A stretch of 64,000 nucleotides of DNA, taken from positions 62,001 through 126,000 of the forward strand of contig DATJPY010000031.1 in the NCBI GenBank assembly GCA_035506135.1, given 5' to 3'. The first letter of the stretch is position 1; every line of letters starts with the position of its first letter. Below are positions 18,804 to 28,685 of the stretch, piece by piece. The translations under genes and the position numbers were made by a program. The DNA comes from DATJPY01 sp035506135 (GTDB lineage Bacteria; Myxococcota_A; UBA9160; PR03). The notes under the pieces were generated by a model that made no database searches, was not told the DNA's origin, and saw only the letters and a list, made by a program, of their open reading frames with translations.

Positions 18804-19900
18804 GGCGCGAGCATCTCGTCGGCGGCGATCGAGCAGCCGCGCGACTCCGCGCCCGGCTCGCGCCCGATCACCTCGAAGCCGTCCTCCACCGTACGACCGA
18901 GGTCCGCCGTCTCGAGCGCGAGCACGCTCCCGGTGTTGGCGAGGTCGACGATCGAGATCACGCCTGCGGTGCCCGGTGCGGCGTCGGCGCCGGTCTCCGG
19001 GTCGATCACGCGCACGCGTGCCCAGGGCGGGCCGAGCTTGCGCCGCGGCCGGTCCGGCTCGGCGAGCACCGAGTCATAGAAGCTCGTGGCGAGCTCCGTC
19101 ATGCCGTACTGGTTGACGACCCGCTCCGGCGGGATGCCGAGCCCCTCCTCGATCGCCGCGTAGAGCGCCGCGCGCGGCAGCTCGCGCGAGCGCCCCTTGA
19201 AGCCGCCCGTCTCCATCACGTGCGAGCCCGGGGCGAGCACGAGCTTCGCGCCGAGCGCCGAGAGCGCGTCGAGCAGGTGCACGAAGGCGAAGGCGGTGCC
19301 GCAGATCGTCATCGGGACGGACTCCGCCGCGGCGCGCTCGAGCCGCGGCAGGAGCGCGTCGAGCTGGAGCGCCCCGCCGCGCACGTCGAAGCCGCTCCCG
19401 GAGTCGCCGAGCGCGTCGACCGCGCAGCCGAAGAGGTGCGAGAGCGACGAGTCGGGTGCCTCCGCGGGAGCCGGGGCGAGGACGCGGATCCGCGCTCGCT
19501 CGCCGGGCGCGAGCTCCGGCAGCACGAAGTGCCGGAAGGTCGGCAGGAGTGACGCCTCGTACAGGGCGAGCGTGTCGAGGTGCAGCTCGCCGCGCCGGCC
19601 GGCCGACGTGCCGCTGGTGCGGAACACGTGCCGCTCGCGCGCGGCCGGGAAGGAGCGCAGCGCCATCTCCTTGAAGGCGCCCGTCGGCACCGCGGGGATC
19701 TCGCGCCAGCTCGCGACGCGATCGGGTGTCGCTCCGCGACCCGCGCAGAAGCGGGCGTAGGGCTCGCAGTGCGCGAGCTGGAAGGCGAAGAGCGCGAGCG
19801 CGAGACGCTCGAAGCGCTCCTCGTCGTCGCGCCAGGGCTCCTCGCGCATCCACGCCAGCAGCTCGGCGTCGAGCGCGACCCGCGCCGGATCGGCGCTCAC
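18800..19900 (-). CDS. LuxE-type acyl-protein synthetase
   Basis: 366 residues from a GTG that overlaps the aminotransferase stop (GTGA). HVFRTSGTSAGRRGELHLD near 91-109 is the AMP/acyl binding loop, METGGFKG (229-236) and YGMTEL (265-270) are conserved LuxE/PaaK-like motifs. Cys356 (SRGCSIAAD), ten residues from the end, matches the acyl-accepting cysteine near the C-terminus of LuxE proteins. It should activate a carboxylic acid with ATP, load it on its own cysteine and pass it to LuxC. Substrate unknown. Confidence 0.88.
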   Translation of the reverse strand: MSADPARVALDAELLAWMREEPWRDDEERFERLALALFAFQLAHCEPYARFCAGRGATPDRVASWREIPAVPTGAFKEMALRSFPAARERHVFRTSGTSAGRRGELHLDTLALYEASLLPTFRHFVLPELAPGERARIRVLAPAPAEAPDSSLSHLFGCAVDALGDSGSGFDVRGGALQLDALLPRLERAAAESVPMTICGTAFAFVHLLDALSALGAKLVLAPGSHVMETGGFKGRSRELPRAALYAAIEEGLGIPPERVVNQYGMTELATSFYDSVLAEPDRPRRKLGPPWARVRVIDPETGADAAPGTAGVISIVDLANTGSVLALETADLGRTVEDGFEVIGREPGAESRGCSIAADEMLAP

Positions 19901-21168
19901 GCGAGGCAGTCCGCGAGCTGGTCGATCGCCGCGACGAGGAGCTCGCGCTCGATCGAGAGCGGCGGCGTGATCGAGATCACGCGGCCGTCGTCGCCCGAGC
20001 AGAGCGCGATCACGCCGCGCCGCAGCGCCGCCGCGCACGCCGCGGCCGCGCGGGCGCCTCCGTCGCACTCGATGCCGATCAGGAGGCCGCGCCCGCGCAC
20101 GTCGCGCACGCCGGGATGCGCCGCGAGGCGCGCGCGCAGGTGCGCCAGCGCGAGGTCGCCGAGCTCGGCGGCGCGCTCGACGAGCTTCTCCTCGTCCAGC
20201 ACCGCGATCGACGCGAGCGCAGCCGCGCAGCCCGGCGGATGGCCGAGGAAGGTCTGCGTGCGCAGCGCCTCGCCGCTGGACGCGGGCCAGGCGTCCATGT
20301 GCTCCGCCCGGCCGAGGCAGGCCGAGATCGGCATCCCGCCTGCGAGCCCCTTGGCCGTGCACAGGAGGTCGGGCACCACGCCGTCGTGCTCGCAGGCCCA
20401 GAGCCGCCCGGTGCGACCGAATCCCGTGTAGACCTCGTCGGCGACGAGCAGCCAGCCCTCGCCGTCGCAGAGGCGGCGCAGCTCTGCGAGGAAGCCGTCC
20501 GGCGGGATGCGCTCTCCCCCGCGTCCCTGGATCGGCTCGACCAGGACGGCGCCGACCGGCACGCGCGCAGCGCGCCCCGCCCGCGCGGCCGCCGCGGCAT
20601 CGCCGAACGGGGCGAACACCGTCGCCTGCGGCAGGCGCGCGGCGAAGGGATCGCGGAAGCCGCGACGCCAGGTGGTGTCGAGCGCGCCCAGCGAGAGGCC
20701 GTGGTAGGCGCCCTCGAAGGCCACCACGCCGGCCCGGCTGGTGGCGAGGAGCGCGGTCTCGAGCGCCACCTCGACGGCGTCGGAGCCCGACGAGCCGAGC
20801 ACCGCGCGCGCCGGTACGCCGCCCGGATAGCGCGCGGCGAGCCGCTCGAGCAGCTCCACCTTGACCGCCGCCGGGTGTACGTCGCCCATCGCGTGCAGCA
20901 GGCGCTCGCTCTGCTCCTGCACCGCTGCGACGATCCGGGGATGGGCGTGCCCCGCGTTGGCGACGCCGAAGCCGGCGCCGAGGTCGACGAAGCGGTTGCC
21001 GTCGACGTCCCAGACGTTTGCGCCGTCGGCGCGCTCCCAGAAGATGGGCGGGTCCGGATCGAGGCAGGTGACGTTGCGCGACTCGACGGCGGCGAGCCGC
21101 GCCGCGAGCGCGCGCGAGCGCGGCCCGGGCACCTCCGTGCGGAGCGCGGGGGGAAGGCTCGGAGCCAT
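19897..21168 (-). CDS. Class III PLP-dependent aminotransferase
   Basis: 423 residues. Lys273 in LLCTAKGLAGG is the PLP Schiff-base lysine, Asp244 in LLVADEVYTGFGRTG binds the pyridine nitrogen, SSGSDAVEVALE holds the phosphate contacts, and FEGAYHGLSLG is the stacking tyrosine segment. The family includes 4-aminobutyrate, omega-amino acid and diamine aminotransferases, which act on aldehydes or terminal amines. It is the first gene of the operon with LuxE, LuxC and an LLM enzyme; its start is 53 bases from divergent folK. Confidence 0.9.
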   Translation of the reverse strand: MAPSLPPALRTEVPGPRSRALAARLAAVESRNVTCLDPDPPIFWERADGANVWDVDGNRFVDLGAGFGVANAGHAHPRIVAAVQEQSERLLHAMGDVHPAAVKVELLERLAARYPGGVPARAVLGSSGSDAVEVALETALLATSRAGVVAFEGAYHGLSLGALDTTWRRGFRDPFAARLPQATVFAPFGDAAAAARAGRAARVPVGAVLVEPIQGRGGERIPPDGFLAELRRLCDGEGWLLVADEVYTGFGRTGRLWACEHDGVVPDLLCTAKGLAGGMPISACLGRAEHMDAWPASSGEALRTQTFLGHPPGCAAALASIAVLDEEKLVERAAELGDLALAHLRARLAAHPGVRDVRGRGLLIGIECDGGARAAAACAAALRRGVIALCSGDDGRVISITPPLSIERELLVAAIDQLADCLA

Positions 21169-21221
21169 GCGCGGATTCTAGCGACCGGCGCAATCGCCCC
21201 CTGGTATCCTCGACCGCTCCG

Positions 21222-21722
21222 ATGGCCGACGTCTTCGTCTCGCTCGGCAGCAACCTGGGCGACCGGGCGGCCGCGCTCGGACGGGCGCTGCGCGCGCTCG
21301 ACGCGCTCCCCGGCACTGCCGTCGCCGCGCTCTCGCCGATCTTCGAGACGGATCCCGTCGGCCCGCCTCCGCAGGGCGCCTATCTGAACGCCGTCGCGCG
21401 CCTGCGCACCGAGCTCGAGCCGCAGGCACTCCTCGAGCACCTCCTCGCGATCGAGCGGCAGGAGGGCCGCACGCGCGGGAGCGAGCGCAACCGCGCGCGC
21501 ACCCTCGACCTCGACGTGCTGCTCTACGGCGAACGCGTGATCGACGTGCCGGGCCTGCGCGTGCCGCATCCGCGGCTGGCCGAGCGCGCCTTCGTGCTCG
21601 AGCCGCTGGCCGCGCTCGCACCCGACCTGCGCCATCCGGAGCTCGGCGCGACCATCGGGGCGCTTGCCGCGCGCCGGCGCGATCCCGGCGCCGTGCGGCC
21701 CTGGCACGGCGCGCTCGGGTGA
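21222..21722 (+). CDS. folK: 6-hydroxymethyl-7,8-dihydropterin pyrophosphokinase (HPPK)
   Basis: 166 residues. VFVSLGSNLGDRAAALGRAL is the family N-terminus; LSPIFETDPVG and GAYLNAVARL follow; the signature RTLDLDVLLYG (the metal-binding Asp pair and the ATP contact) and VPHPRLAERAFVLEPLAAL are complete. It transfers pyrophosphate from ATP to the pterin in folate synthesis. Length is standard. It is divergent from the aminotransferase and convergent on the kinase-like gene, with only two bases between the stops. Confidence 0.96.
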   Translation: MADVFVSLGSNLGDRAAALGRALRALDALPGTAVAALSPIFETDPVGPPPQGAYLNAVARLRTELEPQALLEHLLAIERQEGRTRGSERNRARTLDLDVLLYGERVIDVPGLRVPHPRLAERAFVLEPLAALAPDLRHPELGATIGALAARRRDPGAVRPWHGALG

Positions 21723-21724
21723 CG

Positions 21725-22387
21725 TCAGCGCGTGTCGCCGGGCGGGCGCGAGAAGCGGAGGCGCACGGCGCCGCTCGTCGCCTCCATCGCGACGCCGCTC
21801 CGCTCCGCGAGCCAGCGCACGGCCTCCGCGACGGCGCGATCCCACGGCGCCTCGCGAACGGTACTCGCTGCGGGCGCGCTCAGGGAGAATCGCAGCTCCG
21901 GTCCGTGCGCCGCACCCTCGAAGGCGACCTGCAGCGCGGCGCCCGCCGGCGCTCCGCGCGCAAGCCCGTAGGCTGCGAGGAGCAGCAGCCGCTCCACGTC
22001 GCTGCGCTCTCCACGCACCATCTCCGCCCCGCCCGGGAGCTGCCACTCGATGCCGATGCTGCGGCTCACGGTGTCGCGCAGCAGCGGGGCGAGGCGGCGG
22101 GCGAGCACGACCAGGTCGACCTCCGCGTCGGACGCGATCGCGGTGTGGAGGCGCGCGCTCCGCTCGGAGAGGGCGCGGGCAAGCCGCGCGCAGCGCTCGA
22201 TCTCGCGCTCGATCGATGCGCAGCACTCGGCGACGGCGGGGTCGCCCTTGCGCTCCTCGGCCAGGAGCTGCACCTCGGCCAGGATCGCGGCCAGCGCGTT
22301 GTTGAGCGTGTGCGCCGCTCCGGGCGCGAGGCCGCGGAGCAGCTCGAGCTGCGCGATCTCGCCGGCGAGCGCCTCGTCCCCGGGCAT
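21725..22387 (-). CDS. Sensor-kinase-like protein lacking a recognisable ATP-binding core
   Basis: 220 residues. LELLRGLAPGAAHTLNNALA resembles the phospho-acceptor region of histidine kinases of the GVAHELNNPL type, with the His retained and EL replaced by TL. EWQLPGGAEMVRGERSDVER with LLLLAAYGLARG loosely recalls an N-box, but I see no DxGxG or GTGLGL motif. It may be a degenerate kinase or a phosphotransfer scaffold. No sensor domain and no response regulator is adjacent. The ATG at 22387 is chosen because the conserved part starts there. Confidence 0.55.
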   Translation of the reverse strand: MPGDEALAGEIAQLELLRGLAPGAAHTLNNALAAILAEVQLLAEERKGDPAVAECCASIEREIERCARLARALSERSARLHTAIASDAEVDLVVLARRLAPLLRDTVSRSIGIEWQLPGGAEMVRGERSDVERLLLLAAYGLARGAPAGAALQVAFEGAAHGPELRFSLSAPAASTVREAPWDRAVAEAVRWLAERSGVAMEATSGAVRLRFSRPPGDTR

Positions 22388-22518
22388 CCCAGGGGTATCG
22401 ACGCGCTCCGGGGTCGGCCTGAGCCCCCGCCTCGGTACCCGTGAAATTGCGCCGCTTGGCCGGCATCGTATCCTCGCCGGACGCCGGGGGACGCGCCGTG
22501 CAGGAGGAACGCGTCGAG

Positions 22519-23298
22519 ATGACGAACCAGGCACTGGCACGGGTCGCGCGGACGGCGTCCGACGAGACCCTGGCCGAGATCGCTGGCGGCACGCTCGAGC
22601 GCCTCGAGGCCGAGGAGCTCCTGCGCTGGGGCATCGAGCGCTTCCACCCCCGGCTCGTGCTCTCGTGCTCCTTCGGCGCGCCCGAAGGCATGGCGCTGCT
22701 CGACATGATGCACCGCATCGAGCCCGCCTCGCGCGTGTTCACGCTCGACACGGGACGGCTGCCGCAGGCGACGCACGACCTGATCGACCGCGTGCGCGAC
22801 CGCTATGGCATCGACGTCGAGGTGGTCTTCCCGGATCCCCGCGCCGTGCAGGAGATGGTGCGGCGCCACGGCCAGAACCTCTTCTACGAGTCGGTCGAGA
22901 AGCGCCAGATGTGCTGCGGCGTGCGCAAGGTCGAGCCGATGCGGCGCTACTTCGCCGAGGCCGGCGTCGACGCCTGGGTGGCGGGGCTGCGCCGCGAGCA
23001 GGGCGTGACCCGCCAGGAGACGCGCAAGGTCGAGATCGACGAGACGCACGGCGGGATCGTGAAGCTCAACCCGCTGGCGGACTGGGATGGGGAGAGGGTC
23101 TGGCACTACGTGCGCGAGCACAGCGTGCCGGTGAACCGGCTCCACAAGGAGGGCTATCCCTCGGTCGGCTGCGATCCGTGCTCGCGCGCGATCCAGCCGG
23201 GCGACGACATCCGGGCCGGCCGCTGGTGGTGGGAGAACCCCGAGACGCGCGAGTGCGGCATCCACGTCGGCGAGGAGCGGGATGGATCGGGCATCTGA
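22519..23298 (+). CDS. cysH: Adenylyl-sulfate (APS) reductase, assimilatory, Fe-S type
   Basis: 259 residues. SCSFGAPEGMALLDMM and VFTLDTGRLPQATHDL are the PP-loop adenylyl-binding motifs. Cys132-Cys133 (RQMCCGVRKVEP) and Cys218, Cys221 (GCDPCSRA) bind a [4Fe-4S] cluster, which marks APS rather than PAPS reductases, and the catalytic cysteine is Cys246 in ECGIH. It reduces APS to sulfite with thioredoxin or glutathione as electron source. AGGAGG precedes the ATG at 22519; GTG at 22441 and at 22498 are longer alternatives. It overlaps the next gene by 17 bases. Confidence 0.93.
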   Translation: MTNQALARVARTASDETLAEIAGGTLERLEAEELLRWGIERFHPRLVLSCSFGAPEGMALLDMMHRIEPASRVFTLDTGRLPQATHDLIDRVRDRYGIDVEVVFPDPRAVQEMVRRHGQNLFYESVEKRQMCCGVRKVEPMRRYFAEAGVDAWVAGLRREQGVTRQETRKVEIDETHGGIVKLNPLADWDGERVWHYVREHSVPVNRLHKEGYPSVGCDPCSRAIQPGDDIRAGRWWWENPETRECGIHVGEERDGSGI

Positions 23299-23857
23299 GC
23301 GGTTCGCGATCGACCGGCGCGGCTTCCTCGCGGGGGCGGCGATCCTGCTGGTGTGGCCGCGCCTCGCGCGTGCCGCAGACGCGCCGGAGGGCGCGAAGCT
23401 CCCCGAAGCGACGGTGCGCCTGCTCGAGTCGAGCCCGCTCGTCTACATCTCGCCGCTGCGCAAGGACGGCACCGAGAGCACGTGCCACGCCGAGATCTGG
23501 TACGCGTGGATCGACGGCGCCGTGATCGTGAACACGCGGCCCGACGGCTGGCGCGCGCGGGCGGTGGCGCGCGGCCAGGATCGCGCGCGCATCTGGGTCG
23601 GTGACCACGGCCGCTGGAAGAGCCACCTGGGTCCCGACAACCAGGGCTTCCGCGACGCGCCGAGCTTCGAGGCGGTGGGGCGGCTCGAGAAGGACAAGGC
23701 GCTGCTCGAGAAGCAGCTCGCCGCCTACGTCAAGAAGTACGGCGCCGACTTCGATCGCTGGCACGACGAGATGCGGGACGGCATCGACAAGGGCACCCGC
23801 ATCCTGATCCGCTACGAGCCGGTGAAGGCCGGCCCGCCGGCGGGTTCGAAGGGCTGA
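23282..23857 (+). CDS. Tat-exported pyridoxamine-phosphate-oxidase-fold protein
   Basis: 191 residues. RRGFLAGAAILLVWPRLARA is a twin-arginine signal peptide. The body (RLLESSPLVYISPLRKDGTE, then ARAVARGQDRARIWVGDHGR) is the split-barrel flavin/heme-binding fold of PNPOx-like proteins. Function unknown; such proteins can bind FMN, F420 or heme. It starts 17 bases inside the 3' end of the APS reductase gene, so the two are probably co-translated. AGGAGCGGG in that region supports the ATG at 23282. Confidence 0.8.
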   Translation: MDRASERFAIDRRGFLAGAAILLVWPRLARAADAPEGAKLPEATVRLLESSPLVYISPLRKDGTESTCHAEIWYAWIDGAVIVNTRPDGWRARAVARGQDRARIWVGDHGRWKSHLGPDNQGFRDAPSFEAVGRLEKDKALLEKQLAAYVKKYGADFDRWHDEMRDGIDKGTRILIRYEPVKAGPPAGSKG

Positions 23858-23865
23858 GGCGCACG

Positions 23866-24774
23866 ATGGGCGTCGTCGAGGGCAAGGTCGCCGTCGTCAC
23901 GGGAGCGGGTCGCGGGATCGGCCGCGAGATTGCGCTCGACCTGGCCCGCCAGGGCGCGCGCGTGGTGGTGAACGACCTCGGCGGCGCCGAGGACGGCAGC
24001 GGGGCCGGCCGCGTCGCCGAGGAGGTGGCCGGCGAGATCCGCGCGGCCGGGGGCGAGGCGGCACCCAGCTTCGACTCCGTGGCGACGGTGGCGGGCGGGG
24101 AGGCGATCTTCCGCACCGCCCTCGACCGCTTCGGCGCGCTCGACATCCTGGTCAACAACGCCGGCATCCTGCGCGATCGCACCATCTTCAAGATGGCCGA
24201 GGCGGACTGGGACGCCGTGATCGCCGTCCACCTGAAGGGCCACTACTGCTGCACGGCTCCGTTCGCGCGCTACATCCGCGACACCAATCGGCTGGGCTGC
24301 CGCATCATCAACTTCTCGTCCGTGTCGGGCCTCTTCGGCAACTTCGGGCAGTCGAACTACGGGGCGGCGAAGGCCGGCATCGCCGGCTTCTCGCGCGTGC
24401 TGGCGCTCGAGCTCGCCAAGTATGAGTGCACCGTCAACACGATCTCGCCGGGCGCCGCCACGCGGCTCACGATTCCGCTCATGGAGGGGCGAGGCCAGCC
24501 CGAGGCGGCTGACGACCCGAGCCGCAGCCCGGCCCAGATCGCGCCCGTCGTAACGTGGCTTGCCTCCGCGGCCGGGCGCCACTTCACCGGGCAGATCCTG
24601 AACGTGATGCGGGGAACGGTGGGCATCATGCAGCAGCCCGCCGTGATCCGCTCCTTCGAGAGCGAGAGGCTCTGGACGCTCGCCGACCTCGACCGCGCGA
24701 TGCCCGAGCTCCTCGCGGCGAAGCGAGCGCACGACCAGCGGGCGAAGAAGGAAGCGGAGCCGACGCCGATCTAG
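23866..24774 (+). CDS. SDR family oxidoreductase, hydroxyacyl-CoA dehydrogenase type
   Basis: 302 residues. VAVVTGAGRGIGREIALDLA, LVNNAGILRD, NFSSVSGLFGNFGQSNYGAA with Tyr and Lys in YGAAKAG, all intact. LRDRTIFKMAEADWDAVIAV and VNDLGG are typical of the SDR subgroup related to 17-beta-HSD type 4 and 3-hydroxyacyl-CoA dehydrogenases of peroxisome-type beta-oxidation. The C-terminal extension (about 45 residues after the fold) is common there. It is likely in one operon with the two genes upstream, nine bases away, though no functional link is clear. Confidence 0.85.
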   Translation: MGVVEGKVAVVTGAGRGIGREIALDLARQGARVVVNDLGGAEDGSGAGRVAEEVAGEIRAAGGEAAPSFDSVATVAGGEAIFRTALDRFGALDILVNNAGILRDRTIFKMAEADWDAVIAVHLKGHYCCTAPFARYIRDTNRLGCRIINFSSVSGLFGNFGQSNYGAAKAGIAGFSRVLALELAKYECTVNTISPGAATRLTIPLMEGRGQPEAADDPSRSPAQIAPVVTWLASAAGRHFTGQILNVMRGTVGIMQQPAVIRSFESERLWTLADLDRAMPELLAAKRAHDQRAKKEAEPTPI

Positions 24775-25064
24775 CGCGCGGCGGGGCCGGAGGCCGCGAG
24801 CAGCGCGTCGATGCGCGGGAAGCCGAGCACTGCGAAGCCGCGATCCCGCTCGCGCTCGTAGAGCTTCTCGAGCGCGTCGTACTGTGGCGTGAAGCCGCAT
24901 CTGCCCGCAGTGTTGACCAGCAGGAGCACGTCGCCGCGATACTCCACGAGGCTCTGCTCGGGTCCGTCGAGGCGCTTCAGCGTGAAGCCGTACAGCGTCG
25001 GAGCGGCAGGTGTGCTCGGATCGGCTCCGGACACGACGGCCAACGCGAGAAGCAGCGCGAGCAT
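24771..25064 (-). pseudogene. Truncated exported glutathione peroxidase-like gene (N-terminal half)
   Basis: 97 residues. After a signal peptide (MLALLLALAVVSGADP), LLVNTAGRCGFTPQYDALEK is the active-site region of glutathione peroxidases with the peroxidatic Cys in place, followed by RDRGFAVLGFP. Then the frame drifts and stops; the second half with the conserved Gln and Trp of the tetrad is missing. The stop is on a CTAG that also provides the stop of the convergent SDR. Probably a deletion left a non-functional fragment. A short redox protein cannot be excluded. Confidence 0.6.
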
Positions 25065-25599
25065 CCGGTCTCCGCGGGTCGTCGACTGCTGGAGATCAGG
25101 TCTGCCGGGGGGCCCGAGAGCCCCCCGACAGAGGGCTGGGGAGAGGGAAGCGGCACGGTCGATTGGGGTAGGGGGAAAGCCGCTTCTTGCTCTCGTCGTC
25201 GAGACTATACGAGCACAGACGCCTGTCAAACGCGGTTCTCTCGTTCGACGGTGGGAGCCGGCAGATGGGGCGATTTTCCCAGGGCGGCATGCGCGCCGCG
25301 GGGTCCGGACGGTTCCTGGGCCCACAGGCGGCCCGCCCCGGTGAGCGAGCTCGCGGTTCATCACAAATTTGTGTCGACGCCTTGGCGATCGGGCGCCGGC
25401 CGATCGCGGCGGCGCAGACCGGGCGCGCCGAGCGTCGAGAGGTGCGCCTCGGCAGCCGGTGCGAGCCGCGCCGGCAGCCCGCCGGCAGCTCTCGCGCGGA
25501 CGCCGGGATGCACGATCCTCTTGCCGCTCGCCGAGCGGTCAAGTCCGACCGTCCACCGGCCGATGCAGCCAGACGGTGGGGGAGGCTTACGGAGGCTCC
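25065..25599. other. 535-bp stretch without a convincing gene
   Basis: Between the truncated peroxidase gene and the exported peptide gene there is no reading frame with family resemblance or good ribosome site. A strong GC hairpin lies at 25106-25127 (CGGGGGGC, six-base loop, GCCCCCCG) without a T-tract. On the minus strand, TTTGACA and TATAGT occur near 25230-25200 but with a spacer of only 14 bases. The plus-strand promoter for the gene at 25600 is likely in its right part; I see no clear boxes. Confidence 0.4.
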
Positions 25600-25977
25600 A
25601 TGACCCGTCGCATCGATTTCGCGGCCGTCGGAGGGATGCTCTGCGCGGCCGTCGCCCTGCTCCTGCTCTCGTCGGGCGTCCCGGCGGTCGAGGCGGACGA
25701 CGCCGAGACCAGCGCGTTGCAGTCGCCGGCCGGGGCCACTGCCACGCCGGCGCTGCCCCCGGCGGACGGGCCGAGCTGCCGGGTCGACGCGACGCCGGAC
25801 ACGGCGCGCGACGCGGCGCTCGCCGACGCGAACGCCCGCCTCGCGGCGGATGCCCAGGCGGCCGCCAAGGACCCGGACTTCGTGGTGCTCAACAACCGCG
25901 GCTACAACTACGACAACCAGACCGTGACCGACCCGAAGATGCTCCAGTTCGAAGCCGGCGCTCCGCCCCAGAACTGA
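25600..25977 (+). CDS. Exported hypothetical protein (125 aa)
   Basis: A good ribosome site (ACGGAGG) precedes the ATG. Residues 8-30 (AAVGGMLCAAVALLLLSSGV) are a signal peptide ending near PAVEADD. The mature part has a low-complexity Ala/Thr/Pro segment and one cysteine, then DAALADANARLAADAQAAAK, and closes with LNNRGYNYDNQTVTDPKM, a Tyr/Asn-rich stretch. No family recognised. It stands alone, followed by a hairpin, so it is probably monocistronic. Confidence 0.7.
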   Translation: MTRRIDFAAVGGMLCAAVALLLLSSGVPAVEADDAETSALQSPAGATATPALPPADGPSCRVDATPDTARDAALADANARLAADAQAAAKDPDFVVLNNRGYNYDNQTVTDPKMLQFEAGAPPQN

Positions 25978-25999
25978 CGTCTCCCGAGGCCTGACGACT

Positions 26000-26020
26000 G
26001 GCTCCTGGGCTCCAGGAGCC
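26000..26020 (+). terminator. Perfect 9-bp hairpin after the exported peptide gene
   Basis: GGCTCCTGG, loop GCT, CCAGGAGCC, 23 bases after the stop at 25977. There is no T-tract; in this GC-rich genome it may still end or stabilise the transcript, and it lies in the leader of the histidine kinase operon. Confidence 0.45.
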
Positions 26021-26111
26021 GCCGCGGTGAGTGGAGAGGCCCCGAGGGGCCGCGCTTTGCGGCTCCGCGCCCGGCTCCGTACCCTACCGCCCGGGTGCCG
26101 CCGGGAGCGAG

Positions 26112-28681
<2,570 letters not shown>

Positions 28682-28685
<4 letters not shown>

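Noticed and set aside
25199..25232. Minus-strand promoter TTGACA/TATAGT
   Set aside because: The boxes match well but the spacer is only 14 bases, too short for a sigma-70 promoter.
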